The notes below the pieces were generated by a model. The model was given only the letters and a program-made list of their open reading frames with translations. It was not told where the DNA came from and made no database searches. Of a stretch of DNA of 64,000 bases, positions 25,552 to 36,492 are shown in pieces. How positions within the stretch are numbered: position 1 is the stretch's first letter; each line of letters begins with the position of its first letter. The stretch is from Episyrphus balteatus (Eukaryota; Arthropoda; Insecta; Diptera; Syrphidae). The position numbers were made by a program, and so were the translations under genes. The stretch is taken from NCBI RefSeq assembly GCF_945859705.1, contig NC_079136.1, positions 127,507,027 through 127,571,026 on the forward strand. Direction: 5' to 3'.

Positions 25552-25910
25552 ACCGACGAAGTTACGAATACCAGAGTTACGGACGACAGAGTTACGAGCG
25601 TCAAAGTTACGCGAAACCGAAGTTACGAAAAACTAGAATTACGAATTCCAAAGTTATGTTAAGCTATGACATGTGATTTTTGGGTTGGCAACAATTGCGA
25701 GGAACGATATGGAATTATGGAAATACAACCAAGAGATTAACATTTTTCTCATTGGTCAGAACTAAATGAGTTAAGCGAAAATGGGTGTTATTTAATCTTG
25801 TAAAATTTTGATTCGTAATTCTAGTTTTTCGTAACTTCGGTTTCGCGTAACTTTGACGGCCGTAACTCTGTCGCGCGTAACTCTGTTATTCGTAACTACG
25901 TTACCATTTC
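25552..25910. repeat. inverted repeat with arms made of AGTTACG tandem units
   Basis: Left arm about 25552-25660 and right arm about 25811-25910 are reverse complements with few mismatches. Each arm carries six to seven GTTACG(A) units about 14-20 bp apart, alternating with variable octamers. The loop of about 150 bp is non-coding. Confidence 0.88.
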
Positions 25911-25964
25911 GTTTAAGTGAATCAATCCTTATACTTACCTACTTATAAATTAGTCAATCTACAT

Positions 25965-27060
25965 CAGGCATGTCAAACTTGCGGCCCGCGGGCCGCATGC
26001 GGCCCACATCGTATATTTTTGCGGCCCAAGCTTAATTTAGGTACAACTTGCATTTTCAATTTTTACATTTAATTTTAGTTTAAAAAAAATAAAATTTAAA
26101 TGTCTCTAATGAACACGAACAAACCGGGGAATCCAATAAAATTGTTTTGAATTTCTCCATTTCAACACGATGCTCACTGCAGAGATTTTAACTTTTTGCT
26201 ATTTATGTCGCAATGGAGAATTTCCAGCTTATATGAGTTCTTGATGGGTGAAAAGGTAAACAAACATTTTTTGTATTGAAAACAAGCTTTTTTTTTGCTG
26301 TATTTAGTATTGGAGTGCAGTTTGACCCATGGGAAAGCAGTGAAAAAGTTCCATACGATTTGTTTCATCCTTAGTGAATTTTCGGGAATAAGCTCTGAAT
26401 TTGTTTATTTGTACAAAAGATTTAAGTCGACTTCCAAGCAACCGAAAATTCAATTTGCACTCGACTTGCAGTCGCTACTTTTTTCTTAAATGAACACGAA
26501 TGCAAATATTTTCGCTACTTTGTCCCGAAAAATCCATCCTTTTTTAATCTCTTTTTGAGACGGGTTTATAAATATAGAATCAGTACGTAATCATTTGCAA
26601 ATGGAGCTAATCGAAATCCAGTGTGGCTCCGTTTAAAGATATAAATTCGATTAAGCTGGGATGCCTGAATTTTACAAGTATCTAACAAGCAGATTTGAGA
26701 ACACTCGAAAATTGGCATATGAAATCATTTGTATGTTTGGAAGCACTTATCGATGCGAGCAGCAGTTTTCACTTATGAATCGAAATGAGTCACCTGTTAA
26801 ATCCAGAATAACAGATCTACGCCTTGGGTCTGTTTTAAAAGTAATAATTTCTAAAAAATTTTCATCACAAGTAGAGAAGATGGTACAGAAAAGAGATGCC
26901 AAGTGTCAGGCAGAAAACATTAATATTACTTCATATTGTTCTTGTTCTTTTATAAAAATAAATCTGTTTCGTAAAAATTCTAATATCTTTTTTTTGCGGC
27001 CCATAGAAATTTAGATCCTGCTATTTTGGCCCGTGAATGCCATTGAGTTTGACAAGCCTG
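25965..27060 (+). mobile_element. hAT element with transposase remnant, 1096 bp
   Basis: Perfect 8-bp duplication ATCTACAT (25957-25964, 27061-27068). Ends CAGGCATGTCAAACT and complement of AGTTTGACAAGCCTG. The GCGGCCCGCGGGCCGC block after the left end is a hallmark of this hAT group. A C-terminal dimerisation-domain remnant is encoded near the right end. The duplication fits both nnnTAnnn (Buster) and nTnnnnAn (Ac) patterns. Confidence 0.88.
26575..26930 (+). pseudogene. hAT transposase C-terminal fragment (dimerisation region)
   Basis: An open stretch from ATG 26661 reads EFYKYLTSRFENTRKLA, then ICMFGSTYRCEQQFSLMN and ESPVKSRITDLRLGSVLK. This is the hAT dimerisation block, with the FGSTYxCEQxFS core as in GTF2IRD2-like/ZBED-type transposases. 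Upstream, 26600-26660 gives MELIEIQCGSV then a stop. The catalytic DDE part is missing, so it is a relic. Confidence 0.8.
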
Positions 27061-27068
27061 ATCTACAT

Positions 27069-30000
27069 TATTTATTATGTACCAAGAAATTCGTTCATAT
27101 TTTTATTTTAATAAAATCGTTTGAAGAATAAGTGTTTATTACTACATTAATGTTTTACTATAAAGCATTAAAATACCATTTAAATAAAATATTTAAAAAA
27201 AATACGTATACGCCATAGTGATTTTTTTTTTTTTCAAAAATCGAAATCAATTTAATTTAATTTAAAGATTCTTTCCATTGTTTAAAATCATGTCCTTGAT
27301 TTCGAAATTATTAAATCGGAATCGTGCTTTTCCTAAGGACCTTGCTATACTAAGGACCTTAAAGCTTAACTGATTGAAAGTTCTGTAAATTTCAAAGATT
27401 TTAAAATTTTGACCAAAATACTGAAGTCCAAGCACTAAATACCTTAAACTGAAATCTCCCTTTTCAAAATTTTTAAAATTTATCGTTTTTTTTAAACAAA
27501 ATACAAGAAAGGTATGAAAAAAAATTATTTGGTACAAGCACTGAGGTCCAAATACAAAAGACCCAATAAAAATCAGTTTCAAAATCATTCTACTGACAGG
27601 AGAGTGACCATTTGTTGTTTTGTCGGCACAATGAGGTCCAAAAACTCAAAACCTCAAAAATCATATTCTTAATTATATTTACTTGAACAAGTCGTGATGT
27701 TTATCGGAAAGACTAACCAGAATGACTAACCGTAAGTAAAAAGGACAGAGAAGTAGGTACAAAATTCCTCAACCTTTTTTTATTTCTCTTTTTTTTCTTT
27801 TTTTTTTAAGCAAACCTCATGTTATAAATTTTGATCATGTTCCAAATGGGTATTATTTTCATCTTTATCAAATAATTAAATTATCAAGAAAAGGACGCTT
27901 CAACATGAAGAACAACAAAGAAAAAGAAAACTTGTCACCCTAACTCCACATCGAACTTTCGAATTAATTTCCCACAGGAATATTCTCTCCCATCTGTATT
28001 TCTTATTTTACTTTTTTTTAGCTTTTTAACTTCTTACCTTTAAGAAAGTGCGATTACCTTTGAACTGTTATTAATGACTGGTTACATCATACAATCATAA
28101 GAAAACTAATTTATTTAAAAAAAAATCAATGAGTATTTCCAAGTGGTATAAACTCACCGGTATAAAACTAATTGGTATAAAACTGAATGTCCAGTTCACA
28201 AGTTGTCACTTGATGCTTTTTTTCATAAATCAGATTTATCTTTGAGCGAATTTATAAAATGTTTGTTATAATATAACTCTCATGCATTGGTATAAACTGG
28301 TATAAATATTCGTTACATTCGATATAAATGGTATAAATTGATAATATTGGATTTTTGGTATTAAAACAAATTGGATTTATACTTTTGTTAATTGGTATAA
28401 ACTGGTCTAAAATACAAACTAATTGGTATAAACTGATAATTGAACTAAACAAAGCAAATATATCAGCTTAGTTTTCATGTAATGAGCTATTTATCCGTTG
28501 GAAAAAACATCTTGGTGTTGACAGGCATTAAAAAGCTTTTAATTAAAAACTTAAAAAAAGTCTCCTTGGTTGTAAGAAAAAAGAATATATAAACCTCCTT
28601 AGAATAAAAAAAGAAAACTCCGTACAAGAAAGAACCAATCAATAAATCAATTACTTTTTAAAGTAAATAGGATTAAATAGATGCACGTTCTGGAAGAAAG
28701 GAGCAGGAGTAAACCTCCTTTTTTCAAAGGAACTGGAGATGGTATAAATATAATAAATTGAAACCCTTCAATTGCACCTAGAGAACTGTTTTTTTTTTTT
28801 TTTTTTTTTCAAAATCAATAATAAACTCATCATTATTTTCCACGGTGATGGCGATGGTGACGGTGACTCTGTGTGGTGGTTGAAGTGTATAGAGATGGAG
28901 AGGGAAAATGCAGGTTTTCCATAATAAATAATAATTGTGGTAAATAGAGTGACTACAACCACGACGACGAATACCTTTGAAAAGGACCTCGGTCTCTCTT
29001 CATTTTCAATAGAAATTTTAAGCTCCATCGAATTTCGCAAAATTCATATTTTTGCAAACAATTTACACTCTTCAAAGAGTATGTCCTTATAGTCAGTCAG
29101 TTATTTGTTGGCCCTTCAATCTTCTTTTTTTTTTTTGTTGTACTGATTTTGATCTGATTACGTTGTGTATTTTGTTTGGGGTTTTTGTGTTGACAGAGTG
29201 ATTGGCAGGTCAGACAGACAAATAGACAAAACCAGAGATAGATAGACAGAAAGATATGTATAGAACTTCGCAATGGCCGTTGTGAATTGTGTATATGCTG
29301 CGCTGTCGGTAACAGCATTCGAATGTGATAATTGAATTGTTTCAGAATTAAGGTAAGGGAGAGAGTATTATAAGGATATAGAGCTTATGTCGAATGTGAA
29401 TGGCAAGGACTATAGCAGATTTTCTTGTTTTGAAATGGTTTTGTTGAAGGATTTCCAGGAATTACGGTTGTAGTTTCTTGGAGTTTGAGTGATTAAAACC
29501 TTTCAAATGGTAAATCATTTTTATATGAAAGATATTTTTTTTTGTGATAGAAATCTTTCAAAGTTCTTCAAGAATGAGTTTATAAAATTCTAAGTGGTTT
29601 TTAACTTTTTTGATGAATATTAAATAACTTATGTCTATTTCAATTTGTTCGGAAGGAATTTTCTAATGAAATGCAGGTTACTATTCGATATGAAGCCTCT
29701 CTGAAATTTTTAGCCCTGTTGGTTGTATGTAGAAACAAAATTGAGACACAATTATTGCAGAAAATTAAATTTCTTTTATTTTTTAATAGCTATATTTTTC
29801 GAAAGGCCAAAATTCCTATTTAATACACCGAAAAAATAAATTGATAACAACAGCTATTAAATTAACATTTTTGAGTGACAAAAGTCGATCAAATTTTCTC
29901 AGTTACTCATATATTTTACTTCGAAAAAACCCAAAGGGGCTTTAAATTAGTACAAATTAAGAGTTTTTTATTTAATATTTTTCAATAATTTGGAATGAGA

Positions 30001-30278
30001 AACAGCTGAAAAATTGATATGATAAATTCATATTATAATTTCAACAAAAAAAATTCAAAAATTTTATATTAAAATATCTTCCTTATATTACAAATATTGT
30101 TTTGATATTTAAGTTATCATAAAAAAAGCAATTTTTTGCGAATATTTAAGAAATGTTAATTTTATATTTAAAAAATATTAAAATGATATGTTTTTTTTTT
30201 CCAGTGTAGAGCCGTTTTTTTCAATAATTTTTATTATGAATAATTTTTGGGAGCGGATCAAAATTCTGGCTTCATAAT
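27069..30278. other. non-coding, AT-rich
   Basis: No gene seen. It includes the GGTATAAA cluster (28143-28440), T-runs near 28790, and a better-balanced stretch 28.8-29.4 kb. Confidence 0.45.
28143..28440 (+). repeat. cluster of TTGGTATAAACT-type repeats
   Basis: Eight GGTATAAA octamers in about 290 bp (near 28145, 28159, 28173, 28289, 28298, 28329, 28395, 28426), often preceded by ATT and followed by CT. One more at 28741. Confidence 0.75.
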
Positions 30279-30414
30279 TTTGTGGTCAAATTAAGGCACA
30301 CGATTACGATCATACGTAAACGTTTTTACTTTTTTTGTCTCTTTTTAATTAGTAGAAAAAGATAGGGACACATAGCAACTATACGTTAACGAACGTATGT
30401 CGTAATTCGACCCA
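30279..30414 (-). mobile_element. small MITE, GGGTCGAATTACGxCAYACG ends
   Basis: Nearly the same 135-bp sequence as 53220-53355, in opposite orientation (shared GTTAACGAACGTATG, TAGCAACTATACG/GCTATGTGTCCCTATCTT). The inverted ends GGTC(G/A)AATTA...CACACG are imperfect and the exact borders are uncertain. Confidence 0.6.
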
Positions 30415-33400
30415 TGCTTTTTTAACGAAAAGTCTGTTTTTCAAAATTCTTTCCTTTTTTTTTCTATTTTGGTCAGCATATTTTTAAACAAAAAAATTCT
30501 TCTAATTCTGTTTTCTTTTCATAGCATATGCGGTCATAGTTCATTAATCCAATTTAAGTACTTTCCTAACCGTTTATTGTTTAACTGTCGCAAATATTTT
30601 TTATAATTCATAGACTGACCTTCTTCAAATTCACATCTACAAACCGTTGAAAATTAATTAGAAACTAAAAAGAAAGATTCCTTTCTTAATTATTTTTTGA
30701 ACATTCATTTTTATTTGATAAATTAATAAATTTCTAATTATTTTTCAAAATTATTATTTAACATTAAAAACATTTTCTTAATATTTTTTTAATTCATTGA
30801 TTTATCAAACAAATAATGAAGATATACAACAACAAAAATGACAAAGTGAGTAGGTTAGTAATCCAATAAGCAGTGAAGAGGATGATTTTAAAAAAATTCT
30901 GCAAAATTTTGAAAAAAGAATTTTGACCCTGGCAGAATTTTGACCCCAACCCACAATTTTTTCTAACATCTTTCAAAAATAAAAGTTTGTATACCGTTTA
31001 AAAAAAAAAACATTAATTAACGCTAAAAAACGAAATTAAGAAAAAACATCAACTAATTTTCAAAAAATTAATTTTTCAAGAAAGTAAAAACTATATACAA
31101 CATTTTTTTGAAAATTTGTTAAGAATTTAATATTATGGATATTTGAAAGTTTTTCAACCAAAAATTTCATTAAAGTCATATGACAGAAAACTTAAACAAA
31201 ATTATTTTCCCCCTCTAGGGAACCACCTAACACTGTTAACTACCAAGTTTGAAGAAAACCGCTCCATTGGTTTATGTAGTATTTACAGACAGACATACAG
31301 AATTGCGGCCCCCACTTTTTTTTTTAGATTTCTCTATCATCGTTATGTTTTGCCAGATTGTTTTCTCAAGTTCAATTTTTTTAGGAATTTCAAACCCATC
31401 ATTGAAAGTAAGAAATAGTGTATGGCGTATGAGTAATCTTTTCAAAAAAATTATTTTATAAAAAAAAAATTTAAAAAACTAAAATTTAAAAAAAATGTAA
31501 ATTGAACTCAAATGTTTTGCTAAATTATGGGACTGGTATGAATCAGCAAACAAGAAAAACTGTGACGAAATAAGGACTAAAAATCCAATATTAGCTACAT
31601 CAAACTAAAAGAATCGAGTGTTGGTGTCGTTCTTTAAAAACCAAAAAAAAAAAAACAAGACGTACAAAACTGCAACGAGAAAGTCATTAACAATACCTAA
31701 ATGCTTACTTTAATGTCGTCTGAAGTCCTTAGCCTAAAGTAAGTCACCTTGTTATGTCATCATTTTAATTAATTTAATGTCTTCCCATACTAATTTTCTT
31801 ATCACTTACAAAACATCCTTAACAAGTTTTTCCCCCATTCAGGAGCTTATTTTTTTTATTGAACTTACAAAGAATAAAAATTCCAAATTCTTCCTTATAC
31901 CTCTACATAGTAGAGTGAGATAGAGGAAGTGCATGTCATAAAATTTGCTCCCAATTTCCGTATTCCTCAAATGTAATTATCTACTTAACACGGCATAATC
32001 ATGTCAGGCTTACATTCCGAATCTATATCTAACACCCTTATCCTGACATTGCACTCACACACACTTCAATTTTATTTCGAAAGTTAACAAGTTTTACAAG
32101 AGTCAGCTAAAAACCTTCACCACCCACGCCAAAGCCAACACAAACCCACTCTCTGAACTTCATTGACTATACTGCATAAACACGTGCAACCTATTATACA
32201 TCCACTATATATACCAGTTTAATGATCATCCGCGTGTTAATGCCACCTTTTGGACGTTTTGGGGGGCGTGTAAACACCAACAAACAGCACCAAAGGCAAT
32301 AAACCTGATTTATTGCACTTTTAAATGAAATTCGTGCTTGCAGCAATGTGTGCTACTGCTGCTGCAATTCCTTTTTAATAGTTTGTTAGCAGTTGTGTAA
32401 GTAAGTCAGTGAATGAGTGAAGTGAGTAAGAGGTGTGACAACACATATTGCACAAGAATAGTGATGAGTTCATTCTTCTCCTACGATAGGTCGCATCCTG
32501 CAAAACACCATCAAGTCACTTTTCGAAATACCTGATAAAGTTTCTCAAGCCCTTTATCCCATCCCATTTCTATTTGAAAAAACCTCCCAATATCGATCAA
32601 ATTTCAATCAGAAATCGCTCTTTATGGAAATTGTAAAAGTTCACTTTTAACCAAGTCGAATATGTATAGAAATCTCCCTTGCCTATGACAGTTTTTGAAA
32701 ACATTTAAAAATCAAAGTTAAACCAAAAGTCAGTTGGTGTATAGAATAAGTTTTCTTCCAGAGAGAAAACTTCAAATTAAATACATATTCATGTGTGTAA
32801 GGGTGAGTGCGTTGCGTATATCTTTTTTGCAAATGCATCTATATCGGATTTTTTGAGGATGGAACGAAGTTTCTATTATATTCAAAAACGATAAAAAGGA
32901 CATCTACTTTTCTAACCTTGTATCCTTGAAGTTTTTTTTTTATTTCTTCTATCTTTTTGATGGAAAACTTTTTTAACTTTGTTCGTCGATACGATATCTT
33001 TCTGAAAAGTCAAAAAAGTAGAAGAAAAGAAGGAATAGTCTTTTTCACATGATGCCAGGTAAGTACTTACCCTAGTCTCAGTTGAGTTATACCTTTTATT
33101 AGTTGTCAATTTGTTTTATGAAGTTGATAGAAGAAAAATAAAATAGATTTACTACTATTTGGTTAAATAAAATATACCGTTAACGTACCCTATACACGTT
33201 TACCCAACAACCCAGGTTTTAAAAGCATGAAAACTTAATATAAAATAAATAAAAAGGGCCCTAAATGGCTTCCTCGTGGAACACCAAAATTGACATACAA
33301 ATAAACCGATTGTTCATATCTTAAAGTTACTGAATAACTTCTACTGCATGGTACACCATCAGGACCAGGTTCAAAACAATCATCAAGTTCTGAGACACTT

Positions 33401-33454
33401 CTTAGCAGTTAAATGAGATAAAGGTGACCTTCGTACAGAGTTTTGAGGGAGTAT
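30415..33454. other. non-coding, AT-rich then low-repeat island
   Basis: 30.4-31.6 kb is AT-rich; 31.7-33.4 kb is better balanced. Short frames have no recognisable product. Confidence 0.45.
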
Positions 33455-34970
33455 AGTAGAGTAACTAAAGCAAATTATTAGGGAACCCGGCCGAACAGCT
33501 CTGATTTTGACGATTTTTTTTTTTCAAACGTAGGTAATTATAAATACTTTAAAGTCTATAGATTAAGAATTGCCGGTGTTGCCGTATTGTTTTTTAAAAT
33601 TAAAATTAATTTTTTTTAACAAAACCATTTTTTTTGCTTAAATTTCATAAAACAAATGATAGCAAAAGATTCTCTAGGTAATTTAAAGAAAATATATAAA
33701 AGGCAGTAAGGGACAATCTTCCATCGTTTAAGCTATAAATGCAATTTTCTAACATTCTGACCTCAAACACAAAAAAAATATTTTGAAAACAACGGCAACA
33801 CCTACAATATTTTAAAATACATTTTTAAAAAGCCAGAAGCTCATTCTTATCTCTTAAATTTAAATCCACTAAATTTAATCAAGACTTTTTTGAAAAAATG
33901 GTCCTCAAACTCAGAATTAAAAAAAAAAATGTTATTAGAAAAATTTAAAATGACTTTTTTCCAAACTTTTTCTACTAAAATATGAATTTATTTAAAAAAA
34001 AATTTTGGCCATAAGTATTATCAGTTGAATTTCGAACAAAAAAGGTAAAATATATCACACTTTTGAAAAAAAAATGAAAAATTACTTCAATTTCAATGGT
34101 TTTTTTTTATTAAAACTGAATTTTTGCATTGAAATAATTAATTTTCTCAAAGACTGTGGTAAATAGGAACTTTAAATTTTTGCTATTTAACTTTCAACAG
34201 TAAGGGTTATTAAATGAATAAAAAATAATTTTATGTTTAGATGTTGAACTTAAAAAAAAAAAATAAGTTACATGTTTTTTCAAAACTTTTATTAAAAAAA
34301 GTTCTTCGAAAATGAAATACTTTTTAATTTTTTTCATAAACCCTAATACATATTGACATTTCCTTTTATAATTTGAAATCATAATAAATGCGGCCAAAAA
34401 AATTTGAAAATAAATGCATTTTATATTACGACCAAATTTAAAAAACGACATGTTAAAATTTTTTCAATCATTTTTTTTTTTTCAAAAATCTGAGTTCAAT
34501 TACCATTCTTTCAAAAGCCGTTCATTCAATTAACTTAGTTTTAATTTTACATATATGACTAAGCTTCTAGCTTTTAAAAAAATTATATTTGAATATTGTA
34601 GGTGTTGCCGTTGTGTTCAAATATTTTTTTTTGTGTTTGAAGTCAATTAATAAGAAAGTTGCATCTATCGCTTGAACTATGGAAGATTGTCCCTCACTCC
34701 CATATATTTTTTTTCCTTGAATTTCCTAGACAATCTTTTGGCATCAATTAATTTATGAAATTTAAGAAAAATTTTTGAAAAAAATTTGTTTTTGTTCACA
34801 AAAATCTTCATATAATTTTAAAAATTAAAACGGCAACACCGGCAATTTTTAATCTATAGACTTTAAAGTATTTTTAATTACCGACGTTTGAAAAAAAAGA
34901 TCATCAAAATCTAAGCTGTTCGGCCGGGTTCCCTAATATTGCCAATTTTTGAGCTTTAGTTACTCCACTA
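33455..34970. repeat. giant imperfect hairpin, about 1.5 kb with about 550-bp arms
   Basis: The left arm (about 33455-34010) and right arm (about 34390-34970) are reverse complements with substitutions and small indels. Landmarks: AGTRGAGTAACTAAAGC, TTAGGGAACCCGGCCGAACA (33478 and complement ending about 34937), TACTTTAAAGTCTATAGATT, TTGCCGGTGTTGCCGT, GGGACAATCTTCCAT, AACGGCAACACCTACAATAT and CTCAGA(A/T)TT. The central about 370 bp is only weakly paired. No protein remnant. Confidence 0.9.
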
Positions 34971-36338
34971 GTAGGGAATAACGTCGCAAAGTATTTTTTT
35001 TTTTTTTTTCTATCAATTCAATGAATTATCCTCTTCCTCAATAGAGATATCTTTTAGTTGATATCAGCTGCCAAGTTCTTATAAATGATTAGGAACGAAA
35101 CTTAACGAAAACGAACGAAAACTTAACGAAAAAATTAAAATAAACGACCATTTATTAAAAACCTTTTTGAGGTCGTTTCTTCTTTTATTTACCCTATATT
35201 TCAATATGGCCAAGCAACGAAATAAAAAAAGGCATTGTCGAGACAAGAAATGGAAGTGAATATGGCGAAACATCAATGTGAAGAATAAAAAAGTTAAAAA
35301 CAACCAGAAAAAAAAAATAAATAAAGAATAGAAGCATAAAATAAAAACTTTTTATTTAAACTTTTGCAACATCTTTTATTGAACTTTTTAAATTGTATTA
35401 AGGATATTTTCTTTTGTTTTGGAGAGACCCTTAAGTTTCTTATAGATTTTATTTTATTCGATTCGAACTCATTTGGGAAGGAAGTCTACGAGTGTATACA
35501 AAGTCTCAGAAGTGGAATTGCTATAGACAGAACATACAACACATTATCACACTTGAGAGGAAAAAATAGTTTTGTACTTGAGATATTAAGGACTCAATTA
35601 AGTGGCATCATATAGACAAGTCCACTGTTTATGGGTGTATTATAAGAGACAAAGCTGTATTTTAGGAAATGATTTTTAATTTCACTATATGCCATTGGGA
35701 ATAGAAAGTCATCAGCAAATCCCCATAACCATTGAATACTGTCCAAGGACCCACTTTAGAGTCCTTTTTATTTTATATTTCCCCACTAAATCTATAAAAA
35801 TGAAAATTCTAAGTGCAAAATACACCCACAAAAAGCTTCTTCGCAATTTTTATTATTGAGAAATCAATGGAATGGGCGGCTTGTTGTTGAACGCATATCC
35901 TTGTTGTGTATAGTTTTTTTTTTTTTTATAACCTTCCTATCTTTTGAGTGAAATCTTTGATTTATGAGAGTCGTTAAAAACTTAATGTTATCATCTTGAC
36001 TTTTTTTGATTTATTGCTGGAGTGTGTTTACTAACGTATTATAGAGGAAAAAAAGGGTTTTTTTAACGCTTGAAGTGGTCCAGTTTTGTGTTGGTTGGGA
36101 TGATGTTTTTTTTTTTTATTATACTTAATATAAAATCTGTCAAAAGAATAGCCTCAATATAAAATGATTGTTAAAAATAGATATGTTTTTTTTATTATGA
36201 AAATAAAAATCTATACAAGCAATGAATTTCAATGAAGCTACAAATTTGAAATTTTAGAAAGGCACTTCCAACAAATGAAGAATAATAATGAAGAAACGGC
36301 TTGGCCAGCCTCCCGTTCTTGGAGTTACATAATAACAT
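34971..36338. other. non-coding, no gene recognised
   Basis: AT-rich with T-runs. The frame at 35364-35615 has no family signature. Confidence 0.45.
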
Positions 36339-36492
36339 GGCGAAATAGCGACATAGCGACATGGCGACATGGCGACAAAGCGACATAGCGACATGGTGAC
36401 ATATAGCGATAAGGTGACAAGGTGACATGGCGACATAGCAACATGGCTATTAGGCGACATGGCGACATGGTGACATAGCGGCATTGCAACAT
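36339..36492 (+). repeat. 9-bp minisatellite (GCGACATGG / GCGACATAG)
   Basis: About 17 copies of a nonamer GCGACAT(G/A)G with scattered substitutions. Its 9-bp period makes repetitive open frames on the minus strand that should not be read as proteins. Confidence 0.92.

Noticed and set aside
36195..36484. Repetitive proteins on the minus strand (CHHVAMSP-like)
   Set aside because: They are translations of the GCGACATGG 9-bp minisatellite in different frames.
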